A DNA stretch of 51,410 nucleotides from an uncultured Eubacteriales bacterium (GTDB lineage Bacteria > Bacillota > Clostridia > Peptostreptococcales > Anaerovoracaceae), in assembly GCA_902795265.1 (NCBI GenBank), contig CADBKM010000008.1:1-51410 (forward strand). Direction: 5' to 3'. The notes under the pieces are model-generated. The model ran no database searches and was not told the DNA's origin. It saw only the letters and a list, made by a program, of their open reading frames with translations. Numbering within the stretch: position 1 is the first letter of the stretch; the number at the start of each line of letters is the position of its first letter. Both the position numbers and the translations under genes were made by a program. Positions 1 through 7,140 of this stretch are shown here, piece after piece.

Positions 1-16
1 AGGAAGGAGGACAGGC

Positions 17-601
17 ATGATAGTAAACCTTATAGTTATCTTCATGGGTATAGTGCTTGTTAACAACTTCGTACTGTCCCAGTTCCTCGGAATCTGCTCC
101 TTCCTCGGAGTATCCAACAAGATGAGCTCTGCAGTCGGCATGGGCGGCGCGGTAGTCTTCGTAATGGTTATCGCAGAAGCCGTAACATGGCCTGTAATGC
201 AGCTCCTCAATAAATTCGAGATCGGATATCTGCAGACTGTAGTATTCATTCTCGTAATCGCGGCACTCGTACAGTTTGTAGAGATGTTCATGAAGAAGTA
301 CCTCCCGGCTCTTCAGAAGGCCCTCGGTATCTTCCTCCCGCTGATCACAACAAACTGCGCTATTCTCGGTGCTACGATCAACGCAATCAATTATGGCTAT
401 TCATTCGCTGAGTCCATGGTTTATTCCTTCGGAGCAGGCGTCGGCTACATGGTAGCGATGATCCTCTTCGCAGGTATCCGTGAAGAGAAGCTCAACAACC
501 TCGAGGGAGTTCCGGCTCCTTTCCAGGGCGTAGGAATCATCCTCGTATCGGCTTCCATCATGGCGCTTTCGTTCATGGGCTTCACAGGGATGTTCCAGTA
601 A
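17..601 (+). CDS. rnfA: Electron transport complex subunit RnfA
   Basis: This is an integral membrane subunit of the Rnf complex, which couples ferredoxin:NAD+ electron transfer to Na+ or H+ export. The 194-residue protein is full length for the family and almost entirely hydrophobic, with about six membrane segments. Near the N-terminus it has the conserved family segment LVNNFVLSQFLGICSFLGVS, and a cysteine in ITTNCAILG lies in the middle of the protein, as in RnfA/RnfE/NqrD/NqrE proteins. The start is set by a strong AGGAAGGAGG ribosome site at 1-10. rnfB follows after 12 bp with its own GGAGG site, so the two are cotranscribed. The preceding rnf genes would lie left of the window. RnfE is a paralog, but position directly before rnfB favours RnfA. 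Confidence 0.95.
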   Translation: MIVNLIVIFMGIVLVNNFVLSQFLGICSFLGVSNKMSSAVGMGGAVVFVMVIAEAVTWPVMQLLNKFEIGYLQTVVFILVIAALVQFVEMFMKKYLPALQKALGIFLPLITTNCAILGATINAINYGYSFAESMVYSFGAGVGYMVAMILFAGIREEKLNNLEGVPAPFQGVGIILVSASIMALSFMGFTGMFQ

Positions 602-613
602 GGAGGTAGAGAG

Positions 614-1507
614 ATGAGTGGAGTAATGACACCAGTACTGCTGGTAGCAGTTATCGGTCTCGTCTGCGCCGGACTTCTGGTTTTCGCATCCAAGGTGTTC
701 CACGTAGCCGTAGATGAAAGAGTTACACAGGTCAGAGAGGTGCTTCCGGGCGCCAACTGCGGCGGCTGCGGATTCGCAGGCTGCGACGACTATGCTTCTA
801 ACCTGGTAGCTGATGAAGAACTTCCTTGCACAAAGTGCTCCCCGGGCGGAGCTGCTGTAGCTGCTCAGATCGCTGAGATCCTCGGCAGATCTGCAGGCGC
901 AACAGAGCCTCAGGTAGCAAACGTAATGTGCAATGGTACATGTGAAGCTTCCCGCACAGTGCTCGAATGGCAGGGCATGCAGTCCTGCAAGGGCGCAAAG
1001 GGATGGTTCACTTCCCCTAATGCCTGCATGTTCGGATGCATCGGACTCGGCGACTGTGCTGATGTCTGCCAGTTTGACGCTATCGGCGTTGTAGACGGTG
1101 TTGCAAGAGTCAACAGAGAAAACTGCGTGGCTTGCGGCGCGTGCGTAGGCGTTTGCCCGCAGAAGATCATCAAGCTCGTACCTAAGAAGAATCAGGTACA
1201 CGTTCTGTGCTCATCCCAGGACAAGGGCGCTGTTGCCCGCAAGAACTGCGACAACGCATGCATCGGCTGCATGAAGTGCACAACAGTCTGCAACTTCGAC
1301 GCTATCCATGTTGAGAACAACCTGGCATGCATCGATGAGAGCAAGTGCAAGAGCTGCGGTCTCTGCGCTGCTATCTGCCCGACAGGCGCTATCAACAGCT
1401 TCAAGAAGCTGCCGAAGAAAGAGGCTGCTGAGAAGGCTGCTGCTGCCAAGAAGGCAAAGGCTGCTGCTGCAAAAGAGGCTGCTAAAGCAGCTGCAGCACA
1501 GGCATAA
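614..1507 (+). CDS. rnfB: Electron transport complex subunit RnfB (polyferredoxin)
   Basis: This is the iron-sulfur subunit of Rnf thought to take electrons from ferredoxin. Residues about 5-25 form one membrane anchor. A CGGCGFAGCDDY motif with a later CTKC gives the RnfB-type 4Fe-4S site. Further cysteine groups (GCIGLGDCADVC, CVACGACVGVCP, CIGCMKCTTVC, CKSCGLCAAICP) supply several ferredoxin-like clusters, so the protein carries more clusters than short proteobacterial RnfB. The last 35 or so residues are an alanine/lysine-rich tail with no recognisable fold. It is the last gene of the Rnf operon, and a rho-independent terminator follows 57 bp after the stop. Length (297 residues) is in the normal clostridial range. 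Confidence 0.95.
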   Translation: MSGVMTPVLLVAVIGLVCAGLLVFASKVFHVAVDERVTQVREVLPGANCGGCGFAGCDDYASNLVADEELPCTKCSPGGAAVAAQIAEILGRSAGATEPQVANVMCNGTCEASRTVLEWQGMQSCKGAKGWFTSPNACMFGCIGLGDCADVCQFDAIGVVDGVARVNRENCVACGACVGVCPQKIIKLVPKKNQVHVLCSSQDKGAVARKNCDNACIGCMKCTTVCNFDAIHVENNLACIDESKCKSCGLCAAICPTGAINSFKKLPKKEAAEKAAAAKKAKAAAAKEAAKAAAAQA

Positions 1508-1564
1508 TAAAGTGCAGAAGTGCGCTGACAAAATGCCGGCGCAAAGCATAATGCAAATATCAAG

Positions 1565-1597
1565 GCTGCCGTACCATCATGGTGCGGCAGCTTTTTC
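1565..1597 (+). terminator. Rho-independent terminator of the rnf operon
   Basis: Inverted repeat GCTGCCG (1565-1571) with CGGCAGC (1585-1591), an inner TACC/GGT pairing, and then five T residues. It ends right at the stop codon of the convergent gene on the minus strand. Confidence 0.85.
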
Positions 1598-1598
1598 A

Positions 1599-2543
1599 TT
1601 AGCACATGCAGCCCGGGTTATCGGGGATCACGCCTCCGTAGCTGACCCGCCTGAGCATGCCGGACTCGCATATGTACAGATCGTCAGCGAGCACATCTTC
1701 GGGGTCGACCACCGTTCTGTTAGCTGAACGTATCATCTCTGCAAGCTGACGCGGATCCTGATCTTCGGCCGCTATAATGATGACCTCATGCACCGAGGAG
1801 GGCAGCACATAGAAATCATCATCGAGCAGCAGGTGGATCCTGCAGATAATGCCGGGATAGAATAGCGCTGATGCTCCGCGGTAAAAGCTGGAGTTTGTGA
1901 TCACATAACCCGGGCCGGCTCCGGCCGGTGCGTACTCTGCCCCTGATTCCAGCAGATTGGTGCATTCCTCGCCATAGCAGAATACGGAATCCTTAAGATC
2001 ATAAAAGACTGCAGGGTACTTCTCCATCGTGTTCTTCAAAGCAGTCTCAAAGATCTCATCTTCAGACATCTTCATCATCTGAGGCATATCTCGTGTGACT
2101 GCAAGTCTGTACTCTCCGTACTGTATATCCGCAATAAAGCCGAAGTCAGATTCTATATCCCTGAAGAGCAGGCCTTTCAGATAATCTTTTTCTCTATGTT
2201 TGTTGACCAGTCTGACCCCCAGGTTCCTGCGGTCTCCGATCAGACTATGAGTTTTATCCGCGAGCATGCTCGCCATCCCCATGCTGCTGACCACTGTTTC
2301 TATAGCATTGCGCGAAAGATCCTTTATATCGCTTCCGGCTTTATATGCTGCATAAAAATCTTCTACATACAGAGTGGGAGCGCAGTTCAGACCTTCCTTG
2401 ACGAAAAGCATCCCGTTAAGCTTGCCGCGCTGGGCCTTATTGACGCTCTGCTCTTCGATCCGCATTCCCTCAGGCCCGTATTCGCACAAGGCATTCCTGC
2501 AATTCGAAATGAACTCTTTTTTAAAACTCATAAGATCCAACAT
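1599..2543 (-). CDS. DUF5688 family protein
   Basis: The 314-residue soluble protein has no signal peptide or membrane segment. It resembles the DUF5688 proteins found in many Clostridia, often in several copies, whose function is unknown. Features consistent with that family are an N-terminal helical part, a central NTMEKYPAVFYDL-like segment and a C-terminal half with YVITNSSFYRGASALFYPGI and a final aspartate-rich strand. The start has a good AAAGGAGA ribosome site 6-7 bases upstream. It stands alone, convergent with the rnf operon and divergent from the BMP-domain gene. I recognise the family from memory of its sequence pattern only and do not assign a biochemical role. Confidence 0.7.
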   Translation of the reverse strand: MLDLMSFKKEFISNCRNALCEYGPEGMRIEEQSVNKAQRGKLNGMLFVKEGLNCAPTLYVEDFYAAYKAGSDIKDLSRNAIETVVSSMGMASMLADKTHSLIGDRRNLGVRLVNKHREKDYLKGLLFRDIESDFGFIADIQYGEYRLAVTRDMPQMMKMSEDEIFETALKNTMEKYPAVFYDLKDSVFCYGEECTNLLESGAEYAPAGAGPGYVITNSSFYRGASALFYPGIICRIHLLLDDDFYVLPSSVHEVIIIAAEDQDPRQLAEMIRSANRTVVDPEDVLADDLYICESGMLRRVSYGGVIPDNPGCMC

Positions 2544-2949
2544 ATCTGTCTCCTTTCATGCTCTTTAATCGCTGAGGGGAATTTGCCAACTATCATGGAA
2601 AGCTGTGCTGTGCGCTTACAGTAATCCAAACGCCGGCCGGCAGTCAAAATTTGGAAAAGAACGGAATCAGGCCAGTGATCGCAAGGGCCGGAAGAAGTAT
2701 TCGAACAGTTACCGTGGGTTTTATGTCGAAAAAAGTGCTGAAAATGCCGGAAAAAGGTGCAGGCAAAATCCGAAAAGGAGGCTTGAAGTCAAAGGCCTAT
2801 ATCTGTACAATAGGGAGACGCCATTGAGCGCGTGGTCTGTGATACGATCCGTGCAGAACTGACACGGGTGATATCTGACAACACAGGCACTCAATGACAG
2901 ACAGCGCAGAAATGTGCTGAATAATTGATCCGTAAAAAGGAGATCGCTT
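2544..2949. other. 406-bp intergenic region between divergent genes
   Basis: No convincing gene. An 85-codon open frame at 2605-2862 has no ribosome site and a composition unlike its neighbours. The stretch holds the ribosome site of the minus-strand DUF5688 gene at its left end and a candidate plus-strand promoter at 2783-2811. I saw no recognisable riboswitch. Confidence 0.5.
2783..2811 (+). promoter_or_regulatory. Candidate sigma-A promoter for the BMP-domain operon
   Basis: TTGAAG (2783-2788), a 17-bp spacer and TACAAT (2806-2811). Transcription would start near 2818 and leave a leader of about 130 bases before the ATG at 2950, which has AAAGGAG upstream. The match is reasonable but not strong. 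Confidence 0.4.
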
Positions 2950-5034
2950 ATGATCGACGAATATATAAAAGCGCAGAAAGCAGGAGAGAAAGAATACAAG
3001 GCGAGGCTGGCTGCGGGGCAGTATCCGTATCTTCCCGCTCTTGACAGCATATGCCCTGATCACGAGACACTGCCTCAAAGAAGGGTAGGCCTTATGGAAA
3101 TCCCTGTAGACCTAATAGCCGGCACAAAAACATGTGCCAGGCAGAATTCGTTTGCACCGGGTTTTCTGCCGCTTCTTGAAGCGGACACGGAATTTGCTGC
3201 CAAGTGGGCCAATCTGTACAAGGCACAGCTGAGCGAAGGATTCAATAGCCCTATCAAGGTATACGAGTACCTGCATAAGTTTTATGTTCAGGAGGGAAAC
3301 AAGCGTGTATCGGTAAGCCGCTTTCTCGAGATGCCGACAATAATGGCAGACGTCATCAGAATAATGCCGTCGGTTGAAGTGATGAATGAGAATCCTGCCT
3401 ATGCAGAATTTCTGGATTTCTACAGAGTTGCGCCTATATACGACATCGTCTGTGAGGAGCCGGGAGCCTACGAGAGTATAGCGGAGCTTCTGGGCAGGAG
3501 CATCAGCACCAGCTCAGAGCCGTGGCCTGATGAGTTCGTCAGAGAGCTAAAATCGGAATTTATAAGATTCTGCAAAGTGACGAAAGCTCTGCAAGGAACA
3601 CTTCCGGATATGCCGATGGGCGATGCTTTTCTGGTATATCTGAGGATCTTCAATGCCGATGCGCTCGGCGTAAAACCCGACAAAGAGGTAGAGAAGAGAA
3701 TCAAAAGAATAAGAAAAGAGTTCAGAACAGCGCATAACAAAGAGAAGGTCTCTCTGGTGGAATCGTCGGACGAGGCTGTTAATGCCGGAGGCCTTATAAC
3801 AAAGGCTGAAAAACTTGTGACTGGCCCGGATTCGCTTCTAAGTAAGGTGATACCTTCGGCGACCTACTCAAAGAAGAATCCTTTGAAGGCGGCTTTCATT
3901 TACGATAAAGCGCCTGAGGACTCCAACTGGTTCTTTGACCATGAAGAGGGGCGCCTCTATCTCGAAAAGGTATACGGAGGAATAGTTAAGACGGAAAGAT
4001 TCGTGATAGACGAAGAGGCTGCTCAAAGCGGGCAGCACACGCCGCAGAAGAACGCACAGGGCAAGTGCTGCCCGTCATTTGACGCGGCCGCGGAAGCCGC
4101 AGTGCACTGGGGCGCGGACGTCGTCTTCACCCCGTCAGTCCGTCAGATGGACGACACCCTGCGCGCCTCCATAAAGCACAGCGGCGTCAAGTTCCTCAAC
4201 TGCTCGATAAACCTGGCGCACCACTCCGTGCGCACCTATTACGCAAAGCTCTATGAAGCCAAGTTCCTTGCGGGCTTTGTAGCCGGGACCGCGGCTGCCG
4301 CCGACGGGACCCACAGAATAGGCTACTGCTCCGGCATGCCTGTCTACGGCACGGTGGCAGGCATCAATGCCTTTGCCATTGGCGCTGCCATGGCCGATCC
4401 GCAGGTCGAGATAATCCTTGACTGGTCGGCGAAGCGTGATGCCAACTGGTGGTGGAACATGGTCAACTCCGGCATACATGTCATTTCGGCTGTCGATTCG
4501 GCTCACAACACAGACGGCAGCGACGCCTACGGCGTCTGCCGCGTCGAGCTCTGCGAGCCGGGCACAGGCAACGATCTGTCAGGCAGATGCCGCATCACCA
4601 ATCTGGCGGCTCCTGTCTACAGATGGGGCAAGCTCTATGAGATCATCGTAAGAACGATAATAGAAGGCACTTACAGCGCAAGCGCGGTAGACAAAAAGGA
4701 TCGCGCCACAAATTATTGGTGGGGCATGATATCCGGCGTTGTCGACATCGAGCTCTCCGACGCGATCTCGCCATACACAAAGAGGGTGGTTGAGATACTC
4801 AGGCGCGATATTATCAGCGCTGACATCAATCCGTTCGACGGAGAACTGCGCAGCCAGGAGGGCATCATCAGAAGAACAGACGATGCGCCGCTCACAAGCA
4901 TGGACGTGATAACCATGGACTGGCTGAATGAGAACATAAAAGGTGAAATACCTAAGATAGACACACTGGTCGAAGAGGCCAAGGCAACTGTAAAGTACAG
5001 CGGAGTAGGCAAGTCAAAAAGCGGAGCCAGATAA
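2950..5034 (+). CDS. ParB-like/BMP-domain fusion protein, cytosolic
   Basis: This 694-residue protein has two parts. Residues about 40-130 contain a ParB/sulfiredoxin-like segment ending in FYVQEGNKRVSVSRFLEMP. From about residue 310 onward there is a BMP (PnrA/Med) type periplasmic-binding-protein fold, seen in LKAAFIYDKAPEDSNWFF, VVFTPSVRQ, a long FLAGFVAG-containing helix, RIGYCSGMPVYGTVAGINAFAIG and a C-terminal lobe. BMP proteins normally are lipoproteins that deliver nucleosides to an ABC transporter. Here there is no signal peptide or lipobox and no permease or ATPase gene nearby, so the protein should stay in the cytoplasm, perhaps as a ligand sensor. Databases commonly label such proteins ABC transporter substrate-binding proteins, which the missing export signal contradicts. 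The phosphoesterase gene starts 2 bp after its stop. Confidence 0.75.
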   Translation: MIDEYIKAQKAGEKEYKARLAAGQYPYLPALDSICPDHETLPQRRVGLMEIPVDLIAGTKTCARQNSFAPGFLPLLEADTEFAAKWANLYKAQLSEGFNSPIKVYEYLHKFYVQEGNKRVSVSRFLEMPTIMADVIRIMPSVEVMNENPAYAEFLDFYRVAPIYDIVCEEPGAYESIAELLGRSISTSSEPWPDEFVRELKSEFIRFCKVTKALQGTLPDMPMGDAFLVYLRIFNADALGVKPDKEVEKRIKRIRKEFRTAHNKEKVSLVESSDEAVNAGGLITKAEKLVTGPDSLLSKVIPSATYSKKNPLKAAFIYDKAPEDSNWFFDHEEGRLYLEKVYGGIVKTERFVIDEEAAQSGQHTPQKNAQGKCCPSFDAAAEAAVHWGADVVFTPSVRQMDDTLRASIKHSGVKFLNCSINLAHHSVRTYYAKLYEAKFLAGFVAGTAAAADGTHRIGYCSGMPVYGTVAGINAFAIGAAMADPQVEIILDWSAKRDANWWWNMVNSGIHVISAVDSAHNTDGSDAYGVCRVELCEPGTGNDLSGRCRITNLAAPVYRWGKLYEIIVRTIIEGTYSASAVDKKDRATNYWWGMISGVVDIELSDAISPYTKRVVEILRRDIISADINPFDGELRSQEGIIRRTDDAPLTSMDVITMDWLNENIKGEIPKIDTLVEEAKATVKYSGVGKSKSGAR

Positions 5035-5036
5035 CG

Positions 5037-5714
5037 ATGAAAATACTGATGATCGCGGACAGGGAGGAGAGATCCCTTTGGGATTACTGGAATGAATCCA
5101 CGGCGCAGGCGCTGTCGGATGTCGGTCTTGTGCTGTCGGCAGGAGATCTTAAGCCTGCCTACCTGGAATTCCTTGTAACGATGCTCAATGTGCCGCTCGT
5201 ATACGTTCGCGGCAATCACGACAGTTATTACGATGTTCATGCTCCTGAGGGGTGCATAGACGCTGACGGCAGAGTCGTCGAAGTGAAATGCCGCGCAGGG
5301 GATGGCGAACAGACCATGCGCATATTGGGCCTCGGCGGTTCAATGCGCTATAAAGACAATTCTGCAGATATGTATACGGAACGGGAGATGCGCGCGCGAG
5401 TCAGACGTGCCGAGCGTGAAATAAAGAAAAGCAGGATGCTTGAAATAGTAAAAGGCAGCTATGAAGAGGGCAGCCGTGATTTTGACATTCTGCTCACTCA
5501 CGCTCCGTGCCGGGGCTACGGAGACATGGATGATCTTCCGCACATGGGCTTTGACTGTTTTAACGATCTGCTAAATAAATACAGCCCGCAGCTTCATTGC
5601 TACGGGCATGTGCATCAGGAATATGGTGAGGCCAAGAGGCATATCATTCATCTGTCCGGGACGCTGCTGATAAACAGCTGCGGCCACTATATCATCGATT
5701 TCGTGAAGCCTTGA
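5037..5714 (+). CDS. Metallophosphoesterase, calcineurin-like
   Basis: This small cytosolic phosphoesterase has 225 residues. Visible motifs are SAGDLKP (metal-binding Asp), RGNHDSYYD (GNHD signature), a THAPCRGYGD segment and CYGHVHQEYG (GHxH) near the C-terminus. The first motif, normally DxH, reads ADREE, so the usual histidine is missing. The active site may hold metals differently, or the substrate class may be unusual. Translation is coupled to the BMP-domain gene, with only 2 bp between them. A small terminator begins inside the last codons. Substrate cannot be told from sequence, but genetic coupling to a BMP-type ligand-binding protein hints at a nucleotide- or nucleoside-related role (inference). 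Confidence 0.8.
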   Translation: MKILMIADREERSLWDYWNESTAQALSDVGLVLSAGDLKPAYLEFLVTMLNVPLVYVRGNHDSYYDVHAPEGCIDADGRVVEVKCRAGDGEQTMRILGLGGSMRYKDNSADMYTEREMRARVRRAEREIKKSRMLEIVKGSYEEGSRDFDILLTHAPCRGYGDMDDLPHMGFDCFNDLLNKYSPQLHCYGHVHQEYGEAKRHIIHLSGTLLINSCGHYIIDFVKP

Positions 5715-5731
5715 CGGGCTTCGCTTTTTTT
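5705..5731 (+). terminator. Terminator overlapping the end of the phosphoesterase gene
   Basis: GAAGCC (5705-5710) pairs with GGCTTC (5717-5722) around TTGACG, followed by GC and seven T residues. The stop codon (5712-5714) lies in the loop. The last T bases are also the stop codon region of the convergent HAD gene. Confidence 0.8.
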
Positions 5732-6410
5732 ACAGACAGAGATCCTGCAGAAACGGGATGACGTCATCGAGTGCTTCAACAACGGCAACGGTCCTGCGGC
5801 GCTCCTCGTCTGTGGGTTCATTTATATCCGGGACCATTATCACACTCATCCCTGCTGCGAGTGCGGAGGAAACACCCGTATGAGCGTCCTCAACAACAAG
5901 GCAGCGGGCGGGGTCGGTCCCACAGAGCCCGGCGGCTATCAGGTATGGTTCCGGAGAAGGCTTGCTGTGTCTGATCATGCTGACATCCACGATAGGCTCT
6001 TCCGGCGGATCGATGCCATGAAGAGAGAGGTACCTGTCTATAAGATACCTCGGAGAAGACGAGACTATGGTCCACCGCAGGCCGCTTTCCCTTAGGAACT
6101 GCATCATGGCATCGAGGCCCGGTTTCTTGGGAATAAAGCAGGTGAGAAGCGTTTCACTTCCACGCCTGTACAGCTCTTTTACAAAGCTGTATGAGTCCTC
6201 ATCGCTGAGCCCCAGGAGTTCTGCAAATAAACGTCTCTCTATCTCTCCTCCGGTACCCGCGGCCCTGAAATACAGTTCAGGAGGCCCCGGGTGATCCATG
6301 TCTTTCAGGAGGTCCCTGAAAACTTCAAACCATATTTGCTCCGTATCGAACATGGTGCCATCCATGTCAAAAAGTATCAGATCGATTGTCTTCATGCCTG
6401 TTTTGCTCAT
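5730..6410 (-). CDS. HAD-superfamily phosphatase, beta-phosphoglucomutase-like
   Basis: This 226-residue cytosolic hydrolase has a standard HAD core. Motif I is LFDMDGTMFDTEQ (nucleophile Asp and general acid Asp), motif II is the serine in TIVSSSPRYL, motif III is the lysine in RHSKPSPEPY, and motif IV is VVEDAHTGVSSALAAGM. A helical cap follows motif I, as in phosphoglycolate phosphatase/beta-phosphoglucomutase relatives. Such enzymes remove phosphate from small sugar phosphates. The gene is divergent from the PTS operon, and a perfect palindrome lies 13-29 bp upstream of its start, so it is probably coregulated and may dephosphorylate a product of that pathway (inference). The start could also be the ATG five codons further in; neither has a strong ribosome site. 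Confidence 0.85.
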   Translation of the reverse strand: MSKTGMKTIDLILFDMDGTMFDTEQIWFEVFRDLLKDMDHPGPPELYFRAAGTGGEIERRLFAELLGLSDEDSYSFVKELYRRGSETLLTCFIPKKPGLDAMMQFLRESGLRWTIVSSSPRYLIDRYLSLHGIDPPEEPIVDVSMIRHSKPSPEPYLIAAGLCGTDPARCLVVEDAHTGVSSALAAGMSVIMVPDINEPTDEERRRTVAVVEALDDVIPFLQDLCL

Positions 6411-6422
6411 TGACGCTTATAA

Positions 6423-6439
6423 TTGACCGAAACGGTCAA
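6423..6439. promoter_or_regulatory. Operator-like palindrome 1
   Basis: TTGACCG-AAA-CGGTCAA, a perfect 7-bp inverted repeat just upstream of the HAD gene start. A second, nearly identical site lies at 6557-6571. The paired sites in a divergent promoter region suggest a repressor that controls both directions. The DeoR-type regulator at 10892-11674 is the nearest candidate. Confidence 0.6.
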
Positions 6440-6556
6440 AACTGTTCAAAAAGTGAAAAAAAAAGTAAAAATATTGTTAAAACCAAGCAAATATTAGCAT
6501 AAAAAGCGAAAAATGACAAAAACTTTGACAAAAAATAGATAAAACTGAATGAAAAA

Positions 6557-6571
6557 TGACCGAAACAGTCA
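6557..6571. promoter_or_regulatory. Operator-like palindrome 2
   Basis: TGACCGAAACAGTCA, differing from the core of site 1 by one base. It ends 7 bp upstream of the -35 box of the EIIA promoter. The spacing between the two sites is about 130 bp, and the sequence between them is very A-rich, which could favour looping. Confidence 0.6.
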
Positions 6572-6578
6572 AAAATAG

Positions 6579-6607
6579 TTGTACAAAAAGGCCTCTGTTG
6601 CTATAAT
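6579..6607 (+). promoter_or_regulatory. Sigma-A promoter of the PTS operon
   Basis: TTGTAC (6579-6584), a 17-bp spacer and a consensus TATAAT (6602-6607). Transcription would begin near 6614, which rules out the upstream ATG at 6579 as the EIIA start. Confidence 0.75.
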
Positions 6608-6671
6608 CAAAATATCAAATCGCGATCTGTATTTATTTGCGTTGTTGTTGTTGCTAGGGGAGGTGTTGCGA

Positions 6672-7103
6672 GTGAAGGAGATTTACCCGGATTTCGTTGT
6701 TCCCGAGCTTACGGGCATACTGCTGATCAGTCACGGCGGTTATGCCGGCGGTCTTGCAGAAGCGGCAGGCATGGTTTTCGGCGAGATACAGAATTTCGCG
6801 GCTCTTTGCTTTGACGAAGAGACGGACCCGGATGATTTCGGTGAAAGCATCCATCGTGCAGTGAATTCTTTTCCTGCCGGCTGCCTGGTATTGGCGGATC
6901 TGTTTGGAGGAACTCCATTCAATCAGCTGATGCTTGCCAATCCTGAAAGAAACTTCTCTGCTGTTTGCGGCGTCAACCTGAATATGCTGCTGCAGGTCCT
7001 CTTATCGCGCGAAGGGAGATCCGCAGCTGATCTGGTCAGTATCGCCGTTGACGCAGGACGCGAGGGCATCGTGGATGTTGACTCGGTGCTTTCCGGAAAA
7101 TGA
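6672..7103 (+). CDS. PTS mannose-family EIIA component
   Basis: This 143-residue cytosolic phosphocarrier accepts phosphate from HPr and passes it to EIIB. I chose the GTG at 6672 because AGGGGAGG lies 7 bases upstream and the promoter -35 box overlaps the earlier in-frame ATG at 6579. With this start the length matches EIIA-Man domains. The phosphorylated histidine is His21 in LLISHGGYAGGL, and the second family signature DLFGGTPFN lies near residue 83. It is the first gene of an operon with EIIC-EIID, EIIB and an aminotransferase, with 37 bp before the next gene. The substrate cannot be read from the protein. Confidence 0.85.
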   Translation: MKEIYPDFVVPELTGILLISHGGYAGGLAEAAGMVFGEIQNFAALCFDEETDPDDFGESIHRAVNSFPAGCLVLADLFGGTPFNQLMLANPERNFSAVCGVNLNMLLQVLLSREGRSAADLVSIAVDAGREGIVDVDSVLSGK

Positions 7104-7140
7104 CTGGGTTTAAAAATATAGTGGAAAAGGAGGTAAAATC

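Noticed and set aside
2605..2862. 85-codon open frame in the 2.5-2.9 kb gap
   Set aside because: No ribosome site, no family, and it overlaps the candidate promoter for the next gene.
6579..6671. ATG at 6579 as the start of EIIA
   Set aside because: It coincides with the -35 box of the promoter and lacks a ribosome site. The GTG at 6672 has both a good site and the expected length.
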